Below, in pieces: positions 35,060 through 43,464 of a DNA stretch of 64,000 nucleotides. The translations under genes were made by a program, and so were the position numbers. The notes beneath the pieces were generated by a model. It ran no database searches. It saw only the letters and a list, made by a program, of their open reading frames with translations, and had not been told where the DNA came from. How positions within the stretch are numbered: position 1 is the stretch's first letter; each line of letters opens with the position of its first letter. The stretch comes from Agromyces sp. H17E-10 (lineage in GTDB: Bacteria > Actinomycetota > Actinomycetes > Actinomycetales > Microbacteriaceae): the NCBI RefSeq assembly GCF_022919715.1, contig NZ_CP095042.1, forward strand, positions 3,286,001 through 3,350,000, given 5' to 3'.

Positions 35060-35806
35060 TCAGGCGGCCGCGAGCACGGGCGCCGCGTCGAGCGCGAGGG
35101 CCGCGGCACGGCGTCCTTCGGCGATGAGGCGCGGGGCATCCGACATCGTCCACTGCGCCATGCCCTCCATCTCGGGCTGGACGAGCACGACCGAGGGGTC
35201 GTGCACGAGATCGGCAGTGCGGCTCACGGTGCGCATCATGCGGACGTTCTCGAACTTGGCGTGCAGGCGCACGACGACGACGTCAGAGGCGCCGAGCTCG
35301 CGCGCGGCGGCGAACGGCACGTTGTCGACCATGCCGCCGTCGGCGAGGAGCGCACCGCGGCGGCGGACGGGTGCGAGCAGGCCCGGCACCGCGATGGTCG
35401 CCCGCAGAGCGACGCTCAGCGGGCCGCGGTCGATGGTCACGGCGCGACGGGTGCGGAGATCGGTGGCGACCGCGCCGAAGCGTCGCGGGAGCTCTTCGAT
35501 CAGCGGATCGCAGCCGAACACGCGTCGTACGCCGTCGTCGATGGCACGGGAGTCGAGCAGGCCCAGTCGCGGAGCGAACGACCAGCGGGCGATCTCTCGC
35601 CAACGGAACGCGAGGGCGGCGCGCTCGATCTCCGCCGCGTCGAAGCCGGCCGCGTAGGCGGCGGCGATCAAGGCGCCCGAGCTGGTCCCGACGGCGATGC
35701 CGGGGCGGATGCCGCGGGCCTCGAGCTCGTGCAGCACGCCGATGTGCGCCGCCCCGAACGCGGCGCCGCCGCTCAGTGTGAGGCCGAGGGCGGGGTCGTC
35801 GCGCAT
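35060..35806 (-). CDS. Patatin-like phospholipase (RssA type)
   Basis: 248-aa serine hydrolase. Oxyanion-hole motif GLTLSGGAAFGAAHIGVL (about 7-24), nucleophile Ser in GTSSGAL (G-x-S-x-G, about 40-46) and catalytic Asp in DGGMVDNVP (D-G-G, about 159-167): the Ser-Asp dyad is complete. Small single-domain patatins of this kind act as lipases or esterases of unknown target. ATG 35806 (MRDDPALG) chosen as nearest to the domain. Confidence 0.9.
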   Translation of the reverse strand: MRDDPALGLTLSGGAAFGAAHIGVLHELEARGIRPGIAVGTSSGALIAAAYAAGFDAAEIERAALAFRWREIARWSFAPRLGLLDSRAIDDGVRRVFGCDPLIEELPRRFGAVATDLRTRRAVTIDRGPLSVALRATIAVPGLLAPVRRRGALLADGGMVDNVPFAAARELGASDVVVVRLHAKFENVRMMRTVSRTADLVHDPSVVLVQPEMEGMAQWTMSDAPRLIAEGRRAAALALDAAPVLAAA

Positions 35807-35928
35807 GATCACGTAGGGTTCTCCGATCTGTCTGCGGGTCGACCGTAACTCGCCCGTTCGCGGCGACGCTGTGTGGCCGCAGTGAGAACCCTGAGCGCCG
35901 TGCAACGCCTCTCCGACGGGAGCTTCGG

Positions 35929-35934
35929 TACCGT
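35929..35934 (+). promoter_or_regulatory. -10 box of phnA-like gene (leaderless)
   Basis: TACCGT ending 6 nt before ATG 35941. Confidence 0.4.
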
Positions 35935-35940
35935 AGGGGC

Positions 35941-36300
35941 ATGAGCGTCACCCTTCCCGTCTGCCCCGAGTGCGGCAGCGAGCACGCCTACGAGATGGGC
36001 GCACTGCTCGTCTGCCCGATGTGCGGGCACGAGTGGGCGCCTGCCGACGGCGATGCGGATGCCGCGACCGACGCAGGGCTGCGCGAGATCCGCGACGCGG
36101 TCGGCAACGTGCTCGCCGACGGCGACACCGTGACGATCGTCAAGGACCTCAAGGTCAAGGGCGCATCGGGCACCGTCAAGGTCGGCACGAAGGTGCGCGG
36201 CATCCGCCTCATCGACGGCGTCGGCGACCACGACATCGACGGCAAGGTCGAGGGGTTCGGGCAGCTGCAGTTGAAGTCGAGCGTCGTCAAGAAGGCGTGA
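35941..36300 (+). CDS. PhnA/YjdM family zinc-ribbon protein
   Basis: 119-aa protein with an N-terminal zinc ribbon (C-x2-C ... C-x2-C: VCPECGSEHAYEMGALLVCPMCGHEW) and the PhnA C-terminal SH3-like domain (VGNVLADGDTVTIVKDLKVKGASGTVKVGTKVRGIRL ... DGKVEGFGQLQLKSSVVKK). Annotated as alkylphosphonate uptake protein because of an old location near phn genes in E. coli, but true function is unknown. Its stop overlaps the following methyltransferase start (GTGA), so the pair is coupled. Confidence 0.93.
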   Translation: MSVTLPVCPECGSEHAYEMGALLVCPMCGHEWAPADGDADAATDAGLREIRDAVGNVLADGDTVTIVKDLKVKGASGTVKVGTKVRGIRLIDGVGDHDIDGKVEGFGQLQLKSSVVKKA

Positions 36301-36911
36301 GCGTGGCGCCGAACAGCGAAGTGCGCGCCGCGTACGGCGCGCGGGCCGACGAGTACACCGCGCTCCTCGGCTCGGTCGAGGCGATGGCCGCTCCCGACCG
36401 GGAGACCATCGAAGGCTGGGCGCGTTCGCTCGACGGCCGGGCGCTCGACGTGGGCTGCGGACCCGGGCACTGGACCCAGCACGTGCGCGGGCTCGGCGTC
36501 GACATCACCGGTGTCGACCTGGTGCCCGAGTTCGTCGAGGGTGCACGTCGTCGGTTTCCCGATGTCCCATTCGAGCTCGGCGACCTCGAGGCGCTTCCGG
36601 CCGCGGATGACTCGCTCGGCGGCATCCTCGCCTGGTATTCCGTCATCCACACGCCGCCGGCCGACGTGCCCGGCATACTCGGCGAGTTCGCCCGCTGCAT
36701 CCGCCCCGGAGGCTCACTGCTCATCGGGTTCTTCGACGGTGAGCGGGTCGAGCCGTTCGACCACGCGGTCGTCACCGCCTACTACTGGCCGGTGGTCGAG
36801 ATGGCCGGGCTGCTCGTCGAGACGGGGTTCGACGTCGTCGAGACCCACACACGTACCGATCCGGGGCATCGCCCGTACGGTGCGATCCTCGCGCGGCGCA
36901 TCGCTGTGTAG
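36297..36911 (+). CDS. Class I SAM-dependent methyltransferase
   Basis: 204-aa Methyltransf_11/25-type protein: SAM motif I ALDVGCGPGHWTQHV (about 44-58), acidic motif GVDLVPEFVEGARRRFPDV, post-motif ILAWYSVIHTPPADVP (about 103-118) and CIRPGGSLLIGFF (about 128-140). Substrate unknown. Two in-frame GTGs (36297, 36303) can start; 36297 overlaps the phnA-like stop codon and has AAGAAGG upstream. Confidence 0.88.
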   Translation: MSVAPNSEVRAAYGARADEYTALLGSVEAMAAPDRETIEGWARSLDGRALDVGCGPGHWTQHVRGLGVDITGVDLVPEFVEGARRRFPDVPFELGDLEALPAADDSLGGILAWYSVIHTPPADVPGILGEFARCIRPGGSLLIGFFDGERVEPFDHAVVTAYYWPVVEMAGLLVETGFDVVETHTRTDPGHRPYGAILARRIAV

Positions 36912-37037
36912 GAACTTCTGCGGTCGAGACGGCGTGTCGCGGCGGCCGGCACGGCGTGTCGGTGGTTCTTCCTGCAGTCGGGGACGCGTCCCGCGGAGCG
37001 ATTGCCGCCGACGGGTGCCGACCGGTAGGAAAGAGGG

Positions 37038-37577
37038 ATGCTGCGCGGCAAGACGATCGGGCTCCGAGCCCGGCACGACGACGACATCCCGATCCTCCTG
37101 GCCGAGCTCTACGACGACCCGGTCAATTCGGCGCGCGCCGAAGGGCGGCCATGGCGCCCGCTGACTCCGGGTACGAAAGACCGTCGGCTGGTGGTGGACG
37201 AGTCGGCCGAGGGCCTCGTGCAGTTCTCGGTCGTCGAGCTCGAGGGCGGCACCCTCGTCGGTTCGGCGACGTTCTGGGGCATCGACACCCACAACCGGAG
37301 TGCCCACATCGGCCTCGGCCTGCTGCCGTCCACGCGCGGCAAGGGTTATGGCACCGATGTGGTTGCGACGCTCTGCGAGTACGGATTCGCATTCCGTGGC
37401 ATGCACCGGCTGCAGATCGAGACGCTCGCCGACAACCATGCGATGCTGCGCGCCGCCGAGCACAACGGCTTCGTGCGCGAGGGCGTGCTCCGCTCGTCGG
37501 CGTGGGTCGTCGGCGAGCACCTCGACGAGGTGATCCTCGGTCTGCTCGCCGACGAGTGGCGCGCGCGACAGGCGTAG
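37038..37577 (+). CDS. GNAT acetyltransferase
   Basis: 179-aa RimL/YkwB-like acetyltransferase: LRGKTIGLRARHDDDIPILLAELYDDPV start, acetyl-CoA loop STRGKGYGTDVVATLCEYGF (about 97-116) and HRLQIETLADNHAMLRAAEHNGFVREGVLR. Similar proteins include aminoglycoside- and spermidine-type transferases; substrate unknown. AAAGAGGG precedes ATG 37038 closely. It stops 4 nt before the convergent acyltransferase. Confidence 0.9.
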   Translation: MLRGKTIGLRARHDDDIPILLAELYDDPVNSARAEGRPWRPLTPGTKDRRLVVDESAEGLVQFSVVELEGGTLVGSATFWGIDTHNRSAHIGLGLLPSTRGKGYGTDVVATLCEYGFAFRGMHRLQIETLADNHAMLRAAEHNGFVREGVLRSSAWVVGEHLDEVILGLLADEWRARQA

Positions 37578-37580
37578 GCC

Positions 37581-38159
37581 TCAGACCCGCAGTGCCGACT
37601 CCTCGCGGAGGCGCGGCTCGACGCGCTGGTCGGGGCGCACGCCCGCCTTGTCGGCGTAGAACTCGCGGATCCGGTCCATGTCGGCGGCGACGTCGCCGGT
37701 GAGGTCCATCGTCGGCCCGAGACCCGTCGTCATCGTCGTGCGGTCGACGTAGCCGAGCGTGACCGGCATGCCCGTCTCGCGCGCGATGCGATAGAAGCCC
37801 GACTTCCAGTACTCGTGGGCGCCGCGGGTGCCGTCGGGCGTCACGACGAGCCCGAACACCTCGCCGGCGCGGACGCGCGCGACGACTTCGTCGACGACAC
37901 GACTCGGGTCAGTGCGGTCGACTGGGATGCCGCCGAGTGCACGCATGATGGGTCCGCGCCATCCTGCGAACAGGCTCTTCTTGCCGAGCCAGCGCACGTC
38001 GATGCCGAGCCGCCAAGCGATGCCGAGCATGAGCACGAAGTCCCAGTTCGACGTGTGCGGTGCGCCGATGAGCACCGAGGGACGGTCGGGAGCGGGCTCG
38101 CTCCGGAAGGTCCACCGGCTGAGAGCCCAGTAGACGCGGGAGACGAGGCGACGCAGCAT
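37581..38159 (-). CDS. Lysophospholipid acyltransferase (PlsC-like) family
   Basis: 192-aa small acyltransferase of the AGPAT/1-acyl-glycerol type. Catalytic H-x4-D is seen as APHTSNWDFVLML (H and D about 34-39); block II LGKKSLFAGWRG and PVDRTDPSRVVDEVV, and VVTPDGTRG (E/D-G-T-R motif, about 120-128) follow. It probably acylates lysophosphatidic acid or a related lipid; the N-terminal Arg-rich helix may sit at the membrane. ATG 38159 follows TACGGT by 6 nt (leaderless); longer frames start inside the divergent gene. Confidence 0.88.
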   Translation of the reverse strand: MLRRLVSRVYWALSRWTFRSEPAPDRPSVLIGAPHTSNWDFVLMLGIAWRLGIDVRWLGKKSLFAGWRGPIMRALGGIPVDRTDPSRVVDEVVARVRAGEVFGLVVTPDGTRGAHEYWKSGFYRIARETGMPVTLGYVDRTTMTTGLGPTMDLTGDVAADMDRIREFYADKAGVRPDQRVEPRLREESALRV

Positions 38160-38165
38160 CCCGCA

Positions 38166-38171
38166 ACCGTA
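38166..38171 (-). promoter_or_regulatory. -10 box of acyltransferase gene (leaderless)
   Basis: TACGGT on the minus strand, 6 nt before ATG 38159; it abuts the palindrome at 38170-38183. Confidence 0.5.
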
Positions 38172-38183
38172 TGCGATCGCATA
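38170..38183. promoter_or_regulatory. 14-bp palindrome between divergent genes
   Basis: TATGCGATCGCATA, perfect, overlapping the acyltransferase -10 box; candidate operator. Confidence 0.4.
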
Positions 38184-38247
38184 TGTCCGTTTCGGTATGA
38201 GTCGCGCCGGTCGCCGTGACATCGTCGCATGCAGCAGGATGTCTCGG

Positions 38248-38562
38248 ATGAGCAACCCCGTCACCGTACATCTGCGCTATGAGATCGACCCCGACAAGAT
38301 CGCCGAGTTCCGCGAGTACGGCGAGCGCTGGATCAGACTCGTGAACCGGCTCGGGGGCATGCACCACGGATACTTCCTGCCCAGCGAAGGCGACAGCGAC
38401 GAGGCGTTCGCACTGTTCACGTTCCCGTCGCTCGCCGCCTACGAGCAGTACCGCCTCGCGTCGGCGGACGATGCCGAGTGCATCGAGGCGTTCCGCTACG
38501 CCGCCGAGACGAAGTGCATCCGCAGGTACGAGCGCCGCTTCCTCGCGCCCGTCTTCGAGTAG
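38248..38562 (+). CDS. NIPSNAP family dimeric alpha-beta barrel protein
   Basis: 104-aa ferredoxin-like barrel of the NIPSNAP type: VTVHLRYEIDPDKIAEFREYGERWIRLVNRLGGMHHGYFLPSEG then ALFTFPSLAAYEQYRLAS. Small monodomain members are of unknown function, possibly monooxygenases or stress proteins. The start ATG 38248 (MSNPVTVHL) has AGGA 8 nt upstream; a longer frame overlaps the palindromic control region. It is divergent from the acyltransferase. Confidence 0.88.
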   Translation: MSNPVTVHLRYEIDPDKIAEFREYGERWIRLVNRLGGMHHGYFLPSEGDSDEAFALFTFPSLAAYEQYRLASADDAECIEAFRYAAETKCIRRYERRFLAPVFE

Positions 38563-38586
38563 GCGGCACTCGGAGCCTGCGCTGAC

Positions 38587-38592
38587 TAGGGT
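38587..38592 (+). promoter_or_regulatory. -10 box of ABC-F gene (leaderless)
   Basis: TAGGGT ending 6 nt before GTG 38599. Confidence 0.5.
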
Positions 38593-38598
38593 TGTCCG

Positions 38599-40281
38599 GT
38601 GACTGCAACACTCGTGGCCCAGGGACTCGCGGGCGGATACGCCCATCGCACGCTGTTCGAGGACCTCGACCTCACGGTCGCGCCGGGCGACGTGGTCGGC
38701 GTCGTCGGCGCCAACGGCGCCGGCAAGTCGACGCTGCTCGGCATCCTCGGCGGGGCGGTCGCACCACTCTCCGGCACCGTCTCGCTCGCGCCGTCGGACG
38801 CATTCGTCGGCTGGCTGCCGCAGGAGCACGAGCGGGTCGACGGCGAGACGATCGCGCAGTACGTCGCCCGGCGCACGGGTTGCGCCGAGGCATCCGCCCG
38901 CTTGGATGCGGCAGCCGAACTGCTCGCCCTGGCCGAGCCGCCCGCCGGCACGGACCCGGCCGACGAGTACTCGATCGCACTCGAGCGCTGGCTCGCCTCG
39001 GGCGCGGCCGATCTCGACGACCGGCTGCCGGCCGTGCTCGCCGAGCTCGGGCTCGCGGTCGGCGACGGCGAGACCGCCGACGGCACGACGCTCTCACCCG
39101 ATTCGCTCATGACCGGGCTCTCGGGCGGGCAGGCCGCGCGCGTCGGCCTCGCTGCGCTCATCTGCTCGCGCTTCGACATCGTCTTGCTCGACGAACCGAC
39201 GAACGACCTCGACCTCGACGGGCTCGCCCGGCTCGAGTCGTTCGTCGCGGGCCTGCGCGGCGGGGTCGTGCTCGTGAGCCACGACCGGGAGTTCCTCGCC
39301 CGCACGGTCACGAAGGTGCTCGAGCTCGACCTCGCCCAGCACTCCAACCGGGTCTACGGCGGCGGCTACGACGCCTACCTCGAGGAACGCGAGACGGTGC
39401 GACGTCACGCCCGCGAGGACTACGAGGAGTTCGCCGCGAAGAAGGCCGATCTCGTCGCCCGCGCCCGCGTGCAGCGGGAGTGGTCGAGCCAGGGCGTGCG
39501 CAACGCCATGAAGAAGTCGCCCGACAACGACAAGATCCGCCGCAAGGCCGCCACCGAGTCGAGCGAGAAGCAGGCGCAGAAGGTGCGCCAGATGGAGAGC
39601 CGCATCGCCCGCCTCGAGGAGGTCGAGGAGCCGCGCAAGGAGTGGAAGCTCGAGTTCACCATCGGGCAGGCGCCGCGTTCGTCGTCGGTCGTCGCCACGC
39701 TGGACGCGGCATCCGTCACCCGTGGCGACTTCACGCTGGGACCGGTGTCGCTGCAGGTGTCGGCGGGCGACCGCATCGGCATCACCGGGCCGAACGGCGC
39801 GGGCAAGTCGACGCTGCTCGCCCTGCTGCTCGGGCGCATCGCGCCCGACGGCGGGCGCGCGAGCCTCGGCTCGTCGGTCGCGATCGGCGAGATCGACCAG
39901 GCTCGGTCGCAGCTCGCCGGACCCACGCCGCTCGCCGACGCCTTCGAGTCGCTCGTGCCCGAGCTCAACGCGGGCGAGGTGCGCACCCTGCTCGCGAAGT
40001 TCGGGCTCAAGGCCGACCACGTGCTGCGGCCCGTCGACGACCTGTCGCCCGGCGAGCGCACGCGCGCGGGCATGGCGCTGCTGCAGGCGCGCGGGGTCAA
40101 CGTGCTCGTGCTCGACGAGCCCACGAACCATCTCGACCTGCCCGCGATCGAGCAGCTCGAGGAGGCGATCGAGGGCTACGGGGGCACGTTGCTGCTCGTG
40201 ACCCACGACCGCCGGATGCTGGAGCACGTGCGGCTCGACCGGCGCTGGCACGTCGAGGCGGGCCGCGTCACCGAGGTTTGA
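38599..40281 (+). CDS. ABC-F family ATPase (ribosome-associated)
   Basis: 560-aa soluble tandem ATPase, no membrane helices. Domain 1: Walker A VVGANGAGKSTLL (about 33-45), signature LSGGQAARVGLAAL, Walker B IVLLDEPTNDLDLD; domain 2: Walker A ITGPNGAGKSTLL (about 394-406), signature DLSPGERTRAGMALL, Walker B VLVLDEPTNHLDLP. The linker (about 240-345) is highly charged and helical, as in ABC-F proteins that enter the ribosomal E site. Possible roles are antibiotic-ribosome protection or translation control. The divergent signature of domain 2 (SPGE rather than SGGQ) is common in this group. GTG 38599 follows TAGGGT. Confidence 0.92.
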   Translation: MTATLVAQGLAGGYAHRTLFEDLDLTVAPGDVVGVVGANGAGKSTLLGILGGAVAPLSGTVSLAPSDAFVGWLPQEHERVDGETIAQYVARRTGCAEASARLDAAAELLALAEPPAGTDPADEYSIALERWLASGAADLDDRLPAVLAELGLAVGDGETADGTTLSPDSLMTGLSGGQAARVGLAALICSRFDIVLLDEPTNDLDLDGLARLESFVAGLRGGVVLVSHDREFLARTVTKVLELDLAQHSNRVYGGGYDAYLEERETVRRHAREDYEEFAAKKADLVARARVQREWSSQGVRNAMKKSPDNDKIRRKAATESSEKQAQKVRQMESRIARLEEVEEPRKEWKLEFTIGQAPRSSSVVATLDAASVTRGDFTLGPVSLQVSAGDRIGITGPNGAGKSTLLALLLGRIAPDGGRASLGSSVAIGEIDQARSQLAGPTPLADAFESLVPELNAGEVRTLLAKFGLKADHVLRPVDDLSPGERTRAGMALLQARGVNVLVLDEPTNHLDLPAIEQLEEAIEGYGGTLLLVTHDRRMLEHVRLDRRWHVEAGRVTEV

Positions 40282-40304
40282 GGCGAGACATTCGTCGCGC
40301 AGGC

Positions 40305-40342
40305 GTGCAAGACTCGCGGCACGGGCGACACAAGCAGGGTGT
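40305..40342 (+). promoter_or_regulatory. Candidate sigma-factor promoter, copy 1
   Basis: GTGCAAG (40305) and AAGCAGGGTGT (40332) spaced 27 nt start to start, matching 41021-41059 before the next gene. ATG 40392 lies about 50 nt downstream. Likely autoregulated promoter of the sigma factor. Confidence 0.5.
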
Positions 40343-40391
40343 GAGGAATGCCGATGCCACCGTCGCCGACGAGCCGACCGAGGGAGTGGCG

Positions 40392-41003
40392 ATGCCCGTG
40401 AGCGCCGACCCGTCCGAGCCGTCGGGCCCGTCGGGTCCGTCGAATCGGCCTGATCGGGGCGTCGATGCGGGCGACGAGCCCGCAGCCGACCCGCTGCACG
40501 GCGTCGCGACGAGCGACGACGCCGCCTGGTTCACGGCACTCGTGCACGCCCATGCGACGGCCCTCGTGCGCTACTTCGCGCGGCGCGGTCCCCGCCAGGA
40601 CGCCGAGGACCTCGCGTCAGAGGTCTTCGCGACCGCCTGGCGCCGCAGAGACGACGTGCCGCGCGACGCGGCGCTGCCGTGGCTGTATCGCACGGCGGGG
40701 TTCACGCTCGCGAACCATCGGCGCAAGCACGTCGACCTTCCGGTCGAAGACGTGCCCGAGGCGGGCGCCGTCCGCGTCGCGGACGACCCCGAGCTGAGCG
40801 CGCTCTTCGACGCCGAACTGCGCGGCGCCCTCGCGAGCGTCGGCGAGCGCGATAGGCGCATCCTCCTGCTGCACGCATGGGAGGGCCTCGACGGCGAGGA
40901 GCTCGCACAGGTGCTCGGCATCTCGAGATCGGGTGCGGATGCCGCGCTCTCACGTGCACGCAAGCGCCTGCGCGAGGCGTGGGGCGAGCGTCTGACCTTC
41001 TGA
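40392..41003 (+). CDS. ECF-like RNA polymerase sigma factor
   Basis: 203-aa sigma-70 family protein. A Ser/Pro-rich N-terminus (about 1-40), then region 2 (ALVHAHATALVRYFARRGPRQDAEDLASEVFATAWRRR ... LYRTAGFTLANHRRKH, about 52-115) and region 4 (ELRGALASVGERDRRILLLHAWEGLDGEELAQVLGISRSGADAALSRARKRLREAW, about 143-198) including the HTH. Regions 1 and 3 are missing, as in ECF sigmas. ATG 40392 is preceded by GGGAG; a GTG at 40341 would lie in the promoter. A matching promoter element is found before the next gene, whose product resembles a membrane anti-sigma partner. Confidence 0.9.
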   Translation: MPVSADPSEPSGPSGPSNRPDRGVDAGDEPAADPLHGVATSDDAAWFTALVHAHATALVRYFARRGPRQDAEDLASEVFATAWRRRDDVPRDAALPWLYRTAGFTLANHRRKHVDLPVEDVPEAGAVRVADDPELSALFDAELRGALASVGERDRRILLLHAWEGLDGEELAQVLGISRSGADAALSRARKRLREAWGERLTF

Positions 41004-41020
41004 CCCGAGAACGCGCGCAG

Positions 41021-41059
41021 GTGCAAGGTTCGGTGGGCGAGGCACATAAGCAGGGTGTA
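41021..41059 (+). promoter_or_regulatory. Candidate sigma-factor promoter, copy 2
   Basis: GTGCAAG (41021) and AAGCAGGGTGT (41049) spaced 28 nt start to start; GCAAG and CACA(T)AAGCAGGGTGT match 40305-40342. Drives the gene at 41098. Confidence 0.5.
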
Positions 41060-41097
41060 CGCGGATCGACGGCGTACCCAGACGGAGGCAGATCGAC

Positions 41098-42543
41098 ATG
41101 AACGACGAGCGGGACACGAGCGAGCCGGGCGACGAGCGTGACGCCGTCGACGCCGGAAACGAGCGCGACGCGGTCGCGCGGCTGCGCGCGGCCGACCCGG
41201 CTGCCGGCCTCGAGGCTCGCGAGGGCTTCGCCGACGAGGTGGTCGCCCGGTCGATGGGGGGCGACGCGGTCGTCGCGCCGGGCGCGGTGGGCGATTCGGT
41301 GCGCGCTCCGGTCGCCGACTTGGACGCTGAGCGGACGCGACGTCGCCCGCGATGGATCGCGGTCGCTGCCGTCGCCGCTTCGCTCGTCGTCGTCGGCGGC
41401 GCCGGATTCGCGGCGGGCGCGGTGACAAACGCGGATTCGACCGTGGCCGGGCCGGCCGCGGCCCCGCCGATCTCACTGCAGGGCGGGCAGGCGGGGGCCT
41501 CGGGCGGCGGAGGCGCCGAGTCGACCGCCGGTCAAGCGATGCAGGGGCCGGTCGCGATGGATGCCTCGGGCAGCGCGTCGGGCAAGATGGCCGCCGACGC
41601 CTCGTACCCGTACGGCTTCGGCTACGGACGGAACGTCTTCACTGCGACGGGACTCGCGAGCGACGCCGGGACGGCGAAGGGATACGGGTTCGACGCGCGC
41701 TCCGCATCGAACCCCGAGACGGTCGGGGCGCTCGCGACGGCGCTCGGTGTCGACGGGACTCCCGAGCTCGTCGACGGGATGTGGCAGGTCGGGCCGAACG
41801 ACGGAACGGCCCCGTCGGTCGGGGTGACGCTCGACGGCATGCTGAGCTTCTGGTACAACGACCCGGCACTCGACCCGTGGGCCGAGTGCAACAAGCTCCT
41901 CGAGACCGGCAACACCGATCAGCCGTGCGAACCGTCGCCCGATGAACTGCCGAGCCCCGACGCCGCCATCGCATCGATGAAGGCGCTCATCGCCGACGTC
42001 GGACAGGATCCGAACGCGTTCGAGTACAGTTCCGACGGCACGGAGGGCGTCTACACCAGATCGGTGCAGGCGTGGCCGGTCGTCGACGGTCAGCGACTCG
42101 ACGTGGCGTGGTCGATGGAGGTGCTCGGCGAAGGAATCTACAGCGTGAGCGGGACGCTCGCGCCCGTCGTCTCCCTCGGCGACTACGGGATCGTGAGCGA
42201 GCAGGCCGCGTTCGAGCGACTCTCCGACCCGCGCTTCGGCGCCCAGATGACGGCCATGCCCTACCTGGCGCGGGCGGGCGGCGTGGCAGAAGGCGATGCG
42301 ATCGCCTCGCCCGAACCGTACGTACCGCCGACCGAGCCGCCTGCGACGCCGGCGAAGGGCACGGCCGTCTCGCGGCCCGTGAACGAGGTCGAGATCGTCG
42401 ACGCACGACTCGGGCTCGCGAGCCAGTGGCAGCCGGACGGCAGCGTCCTGGTGGTCCCGGCGTACGAGTTCACCGACGCGAACGGCGGCACCTGGTCGGT
42501 GATCGCGGTCGCCGACGAGGAGCTCGACTTCTCGGTCGAGTAG
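41098..42543 (+). CDS. Single-pass membrane protein, possible anti-sigma partner
   Basis: 481-aa protein: Asp/Glu-rich cytoplasmic N-terminus (about 1-78, no zinc-binding anti-sigma motif seen), one transmembrane helix (about 85-107, WIAVAAVAASLVVVGGAGFAAGAV) and a large extracytoplasmic part with a Gly/Ser-rich linker. The outer domain contains YGFGYGRNVFTATGLAS and WYNDPALDPWAECNKLLETG and two cysteines (about 262 and 275). It directly follows the sigma gene, from which it is separated by 94 nt with a copy of the same promoter element. The layout is that of sigma factor-membrane regulator pairs, but no known anti-sigma family is recognised. GGAGG precedes ATG 41098. Confidence 0.78.
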   Translation: MNDERDTSEPGDERDAVDAGNERDAVARLRAADPAAGLEAREGFADEVVARSMGGDAVVAPGAVGDSVRAPVADLDAERTRRRPRWIAVAAVAASLVVVGGAGFAAGAVTNADSTVAGPAAAPPISLQGGQAGASGGGGAESTAGQAMQGPVAMDASGSASGKMAADASYPYGFGYGRNVFTATGLASDAGTAKGYGFDARSASNPETVGALATALGVDGTPELVDGMWQVGPNDGTAPSVGVTLDGMLSFWYNDPALDPWAECNKLLETGNTDQPCEPSPDELPSPDAAIASMKALIADVGQDPNAFEYSSDGTEGVYTRSVQAWPVVDGQRLDVAWSMEVLGEGIYSVSGTLAPVVSLGDYGIVSEQAAFERLSDPRFGAQMTAMPYLARAGGVAEGDAIASPEPYVPPTEPPATPAKGTAVSRPVNEVEIVDARLGLASQWQPDGSVLVVPAYEFTDANGGTWSVIAVADEELDFSVE

Positions 42544-42615
42544 ACGGCGTCGCGTACGGGCGGCCCCCGGCGGTTGACGCTGGCGGGCCGCCCGTCGTCG
42601 TGCGAGGCTGGGCGC

Positions 42616-43464
42616 ATGCCCGAGTCGCCAGAGGTCCAAGCGCTCGCCGACGAGCTCGACGAGCGACTCCGCGGACATGAGATCACCGCGGTCGACGTCG
42701 TCGAGTTCCGCACCGTCAAGACGCGCACCGAACCGCCGTCGGCCCTCGTCGGCGAACGTGTCGAGAGCGTCGCCCGGCACGGCAAGCTGCTCGACTTCTC
42801 GTTCGCGACGGCCCACCTCGTCGTCTCGCTCGGCCGTCACGGCTGGGCCCGGTACGCGGCCGACGGGCCGATGGATGCCTCGGACGACGGCCGTCCGCCG
42901 GCGCTCGCGATCGTCGAGTTCGACGACGGGACCGTCCTCGAGTTCACCGACGCCGGGGAGTGGGTCTCGCTCGGGATGTGGGTCGTCGACGATCCGATCG
43001 CCGTGCCCGCGGTCGCGAAGCTCGGCCCCGACCCGGCGGACCCGCTGTTCACGCGGGCCGACTTCGATGCCGCGGTCGCCGGCCGACGCAAGCAGGTGAA
43101 GGCCGTGCTGCAGGAGCAGGAGTCGCTCGCCGGCATCGGCAACGCGTACTCCGACGAGATCCTGCACACGGCGAAGCTGTCGCCGATCGGCCATGCCGCC
43201 GCCCTCGACGAGACCGAACTCGACGGACTCTACGCGAGCACGGTCGGGGTCCTGAGCGCCGCGATCGGCGATCGCCGGGGCGTGCCGATCGACCGCCTCA
43301 AGGCCGAGAAGGTCGCGTCGATGCGGGTGCACGGCCGCGCGGGGGAGGCGTGTCCCGTGTGCGGGGACACCGTACGGGACTTCACCTTCGCGAGCACGAC
43401 GGCGCAGTACTGCCCGACCTGTCAGACCCGCGGTGAGGCGCTGCCCCTGCGCTCGACCGACTAG
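42616..43464 (+). CDS. Fpg/Nei family DNA glycosylase-lyase, paralogue A
   Basis: 282-aa base-excision repair enzyme. Catalytic Pro2-Glu3 at the mature N-terminus (MPESPEV), beta-clamp Lys in ARHGKLLDF (about 55), helix-two-turn-helix ESLAGIGNAYSDEILHTAKLSPIG (about 172-195) and a C-terminal zinc finger CPVCGDTV ... YCPTCQT with the four cysteines. Removes oxidised purines or pyrimidines and nicks the strand by beta,delta-elimination. Residues around M-P-E-S replace the usual MPELPEV. A second copy lies at 50247. Tail-to-tail with the next gene: the TAG stops of both share CTAG. Confidence 0.92.
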   Translation: MPESPEVQALADELDERLRGHEITAVDVVEFRTVKTRTEPPSALVGERVESVARHGKLLDFSFATAHLVVSLGRHGWARYAADGPMDASDDGRPPALAIVEFDDGTVLEFTDAGEWVSLGMWVVDDPIAVPAVAKLGPDPADPLFTRADFDAAVAGRRKQVKAVLQEQESLAGIGNAYSDEILHTAKLSPIGHAAALDETELDGLYASTVGVLSAAIGDRRGVPIDRLKAEKVASMRVHGRAGEACPVCGDTVRDFTFASTTAQYCPTCQTRGEALPLRSTD

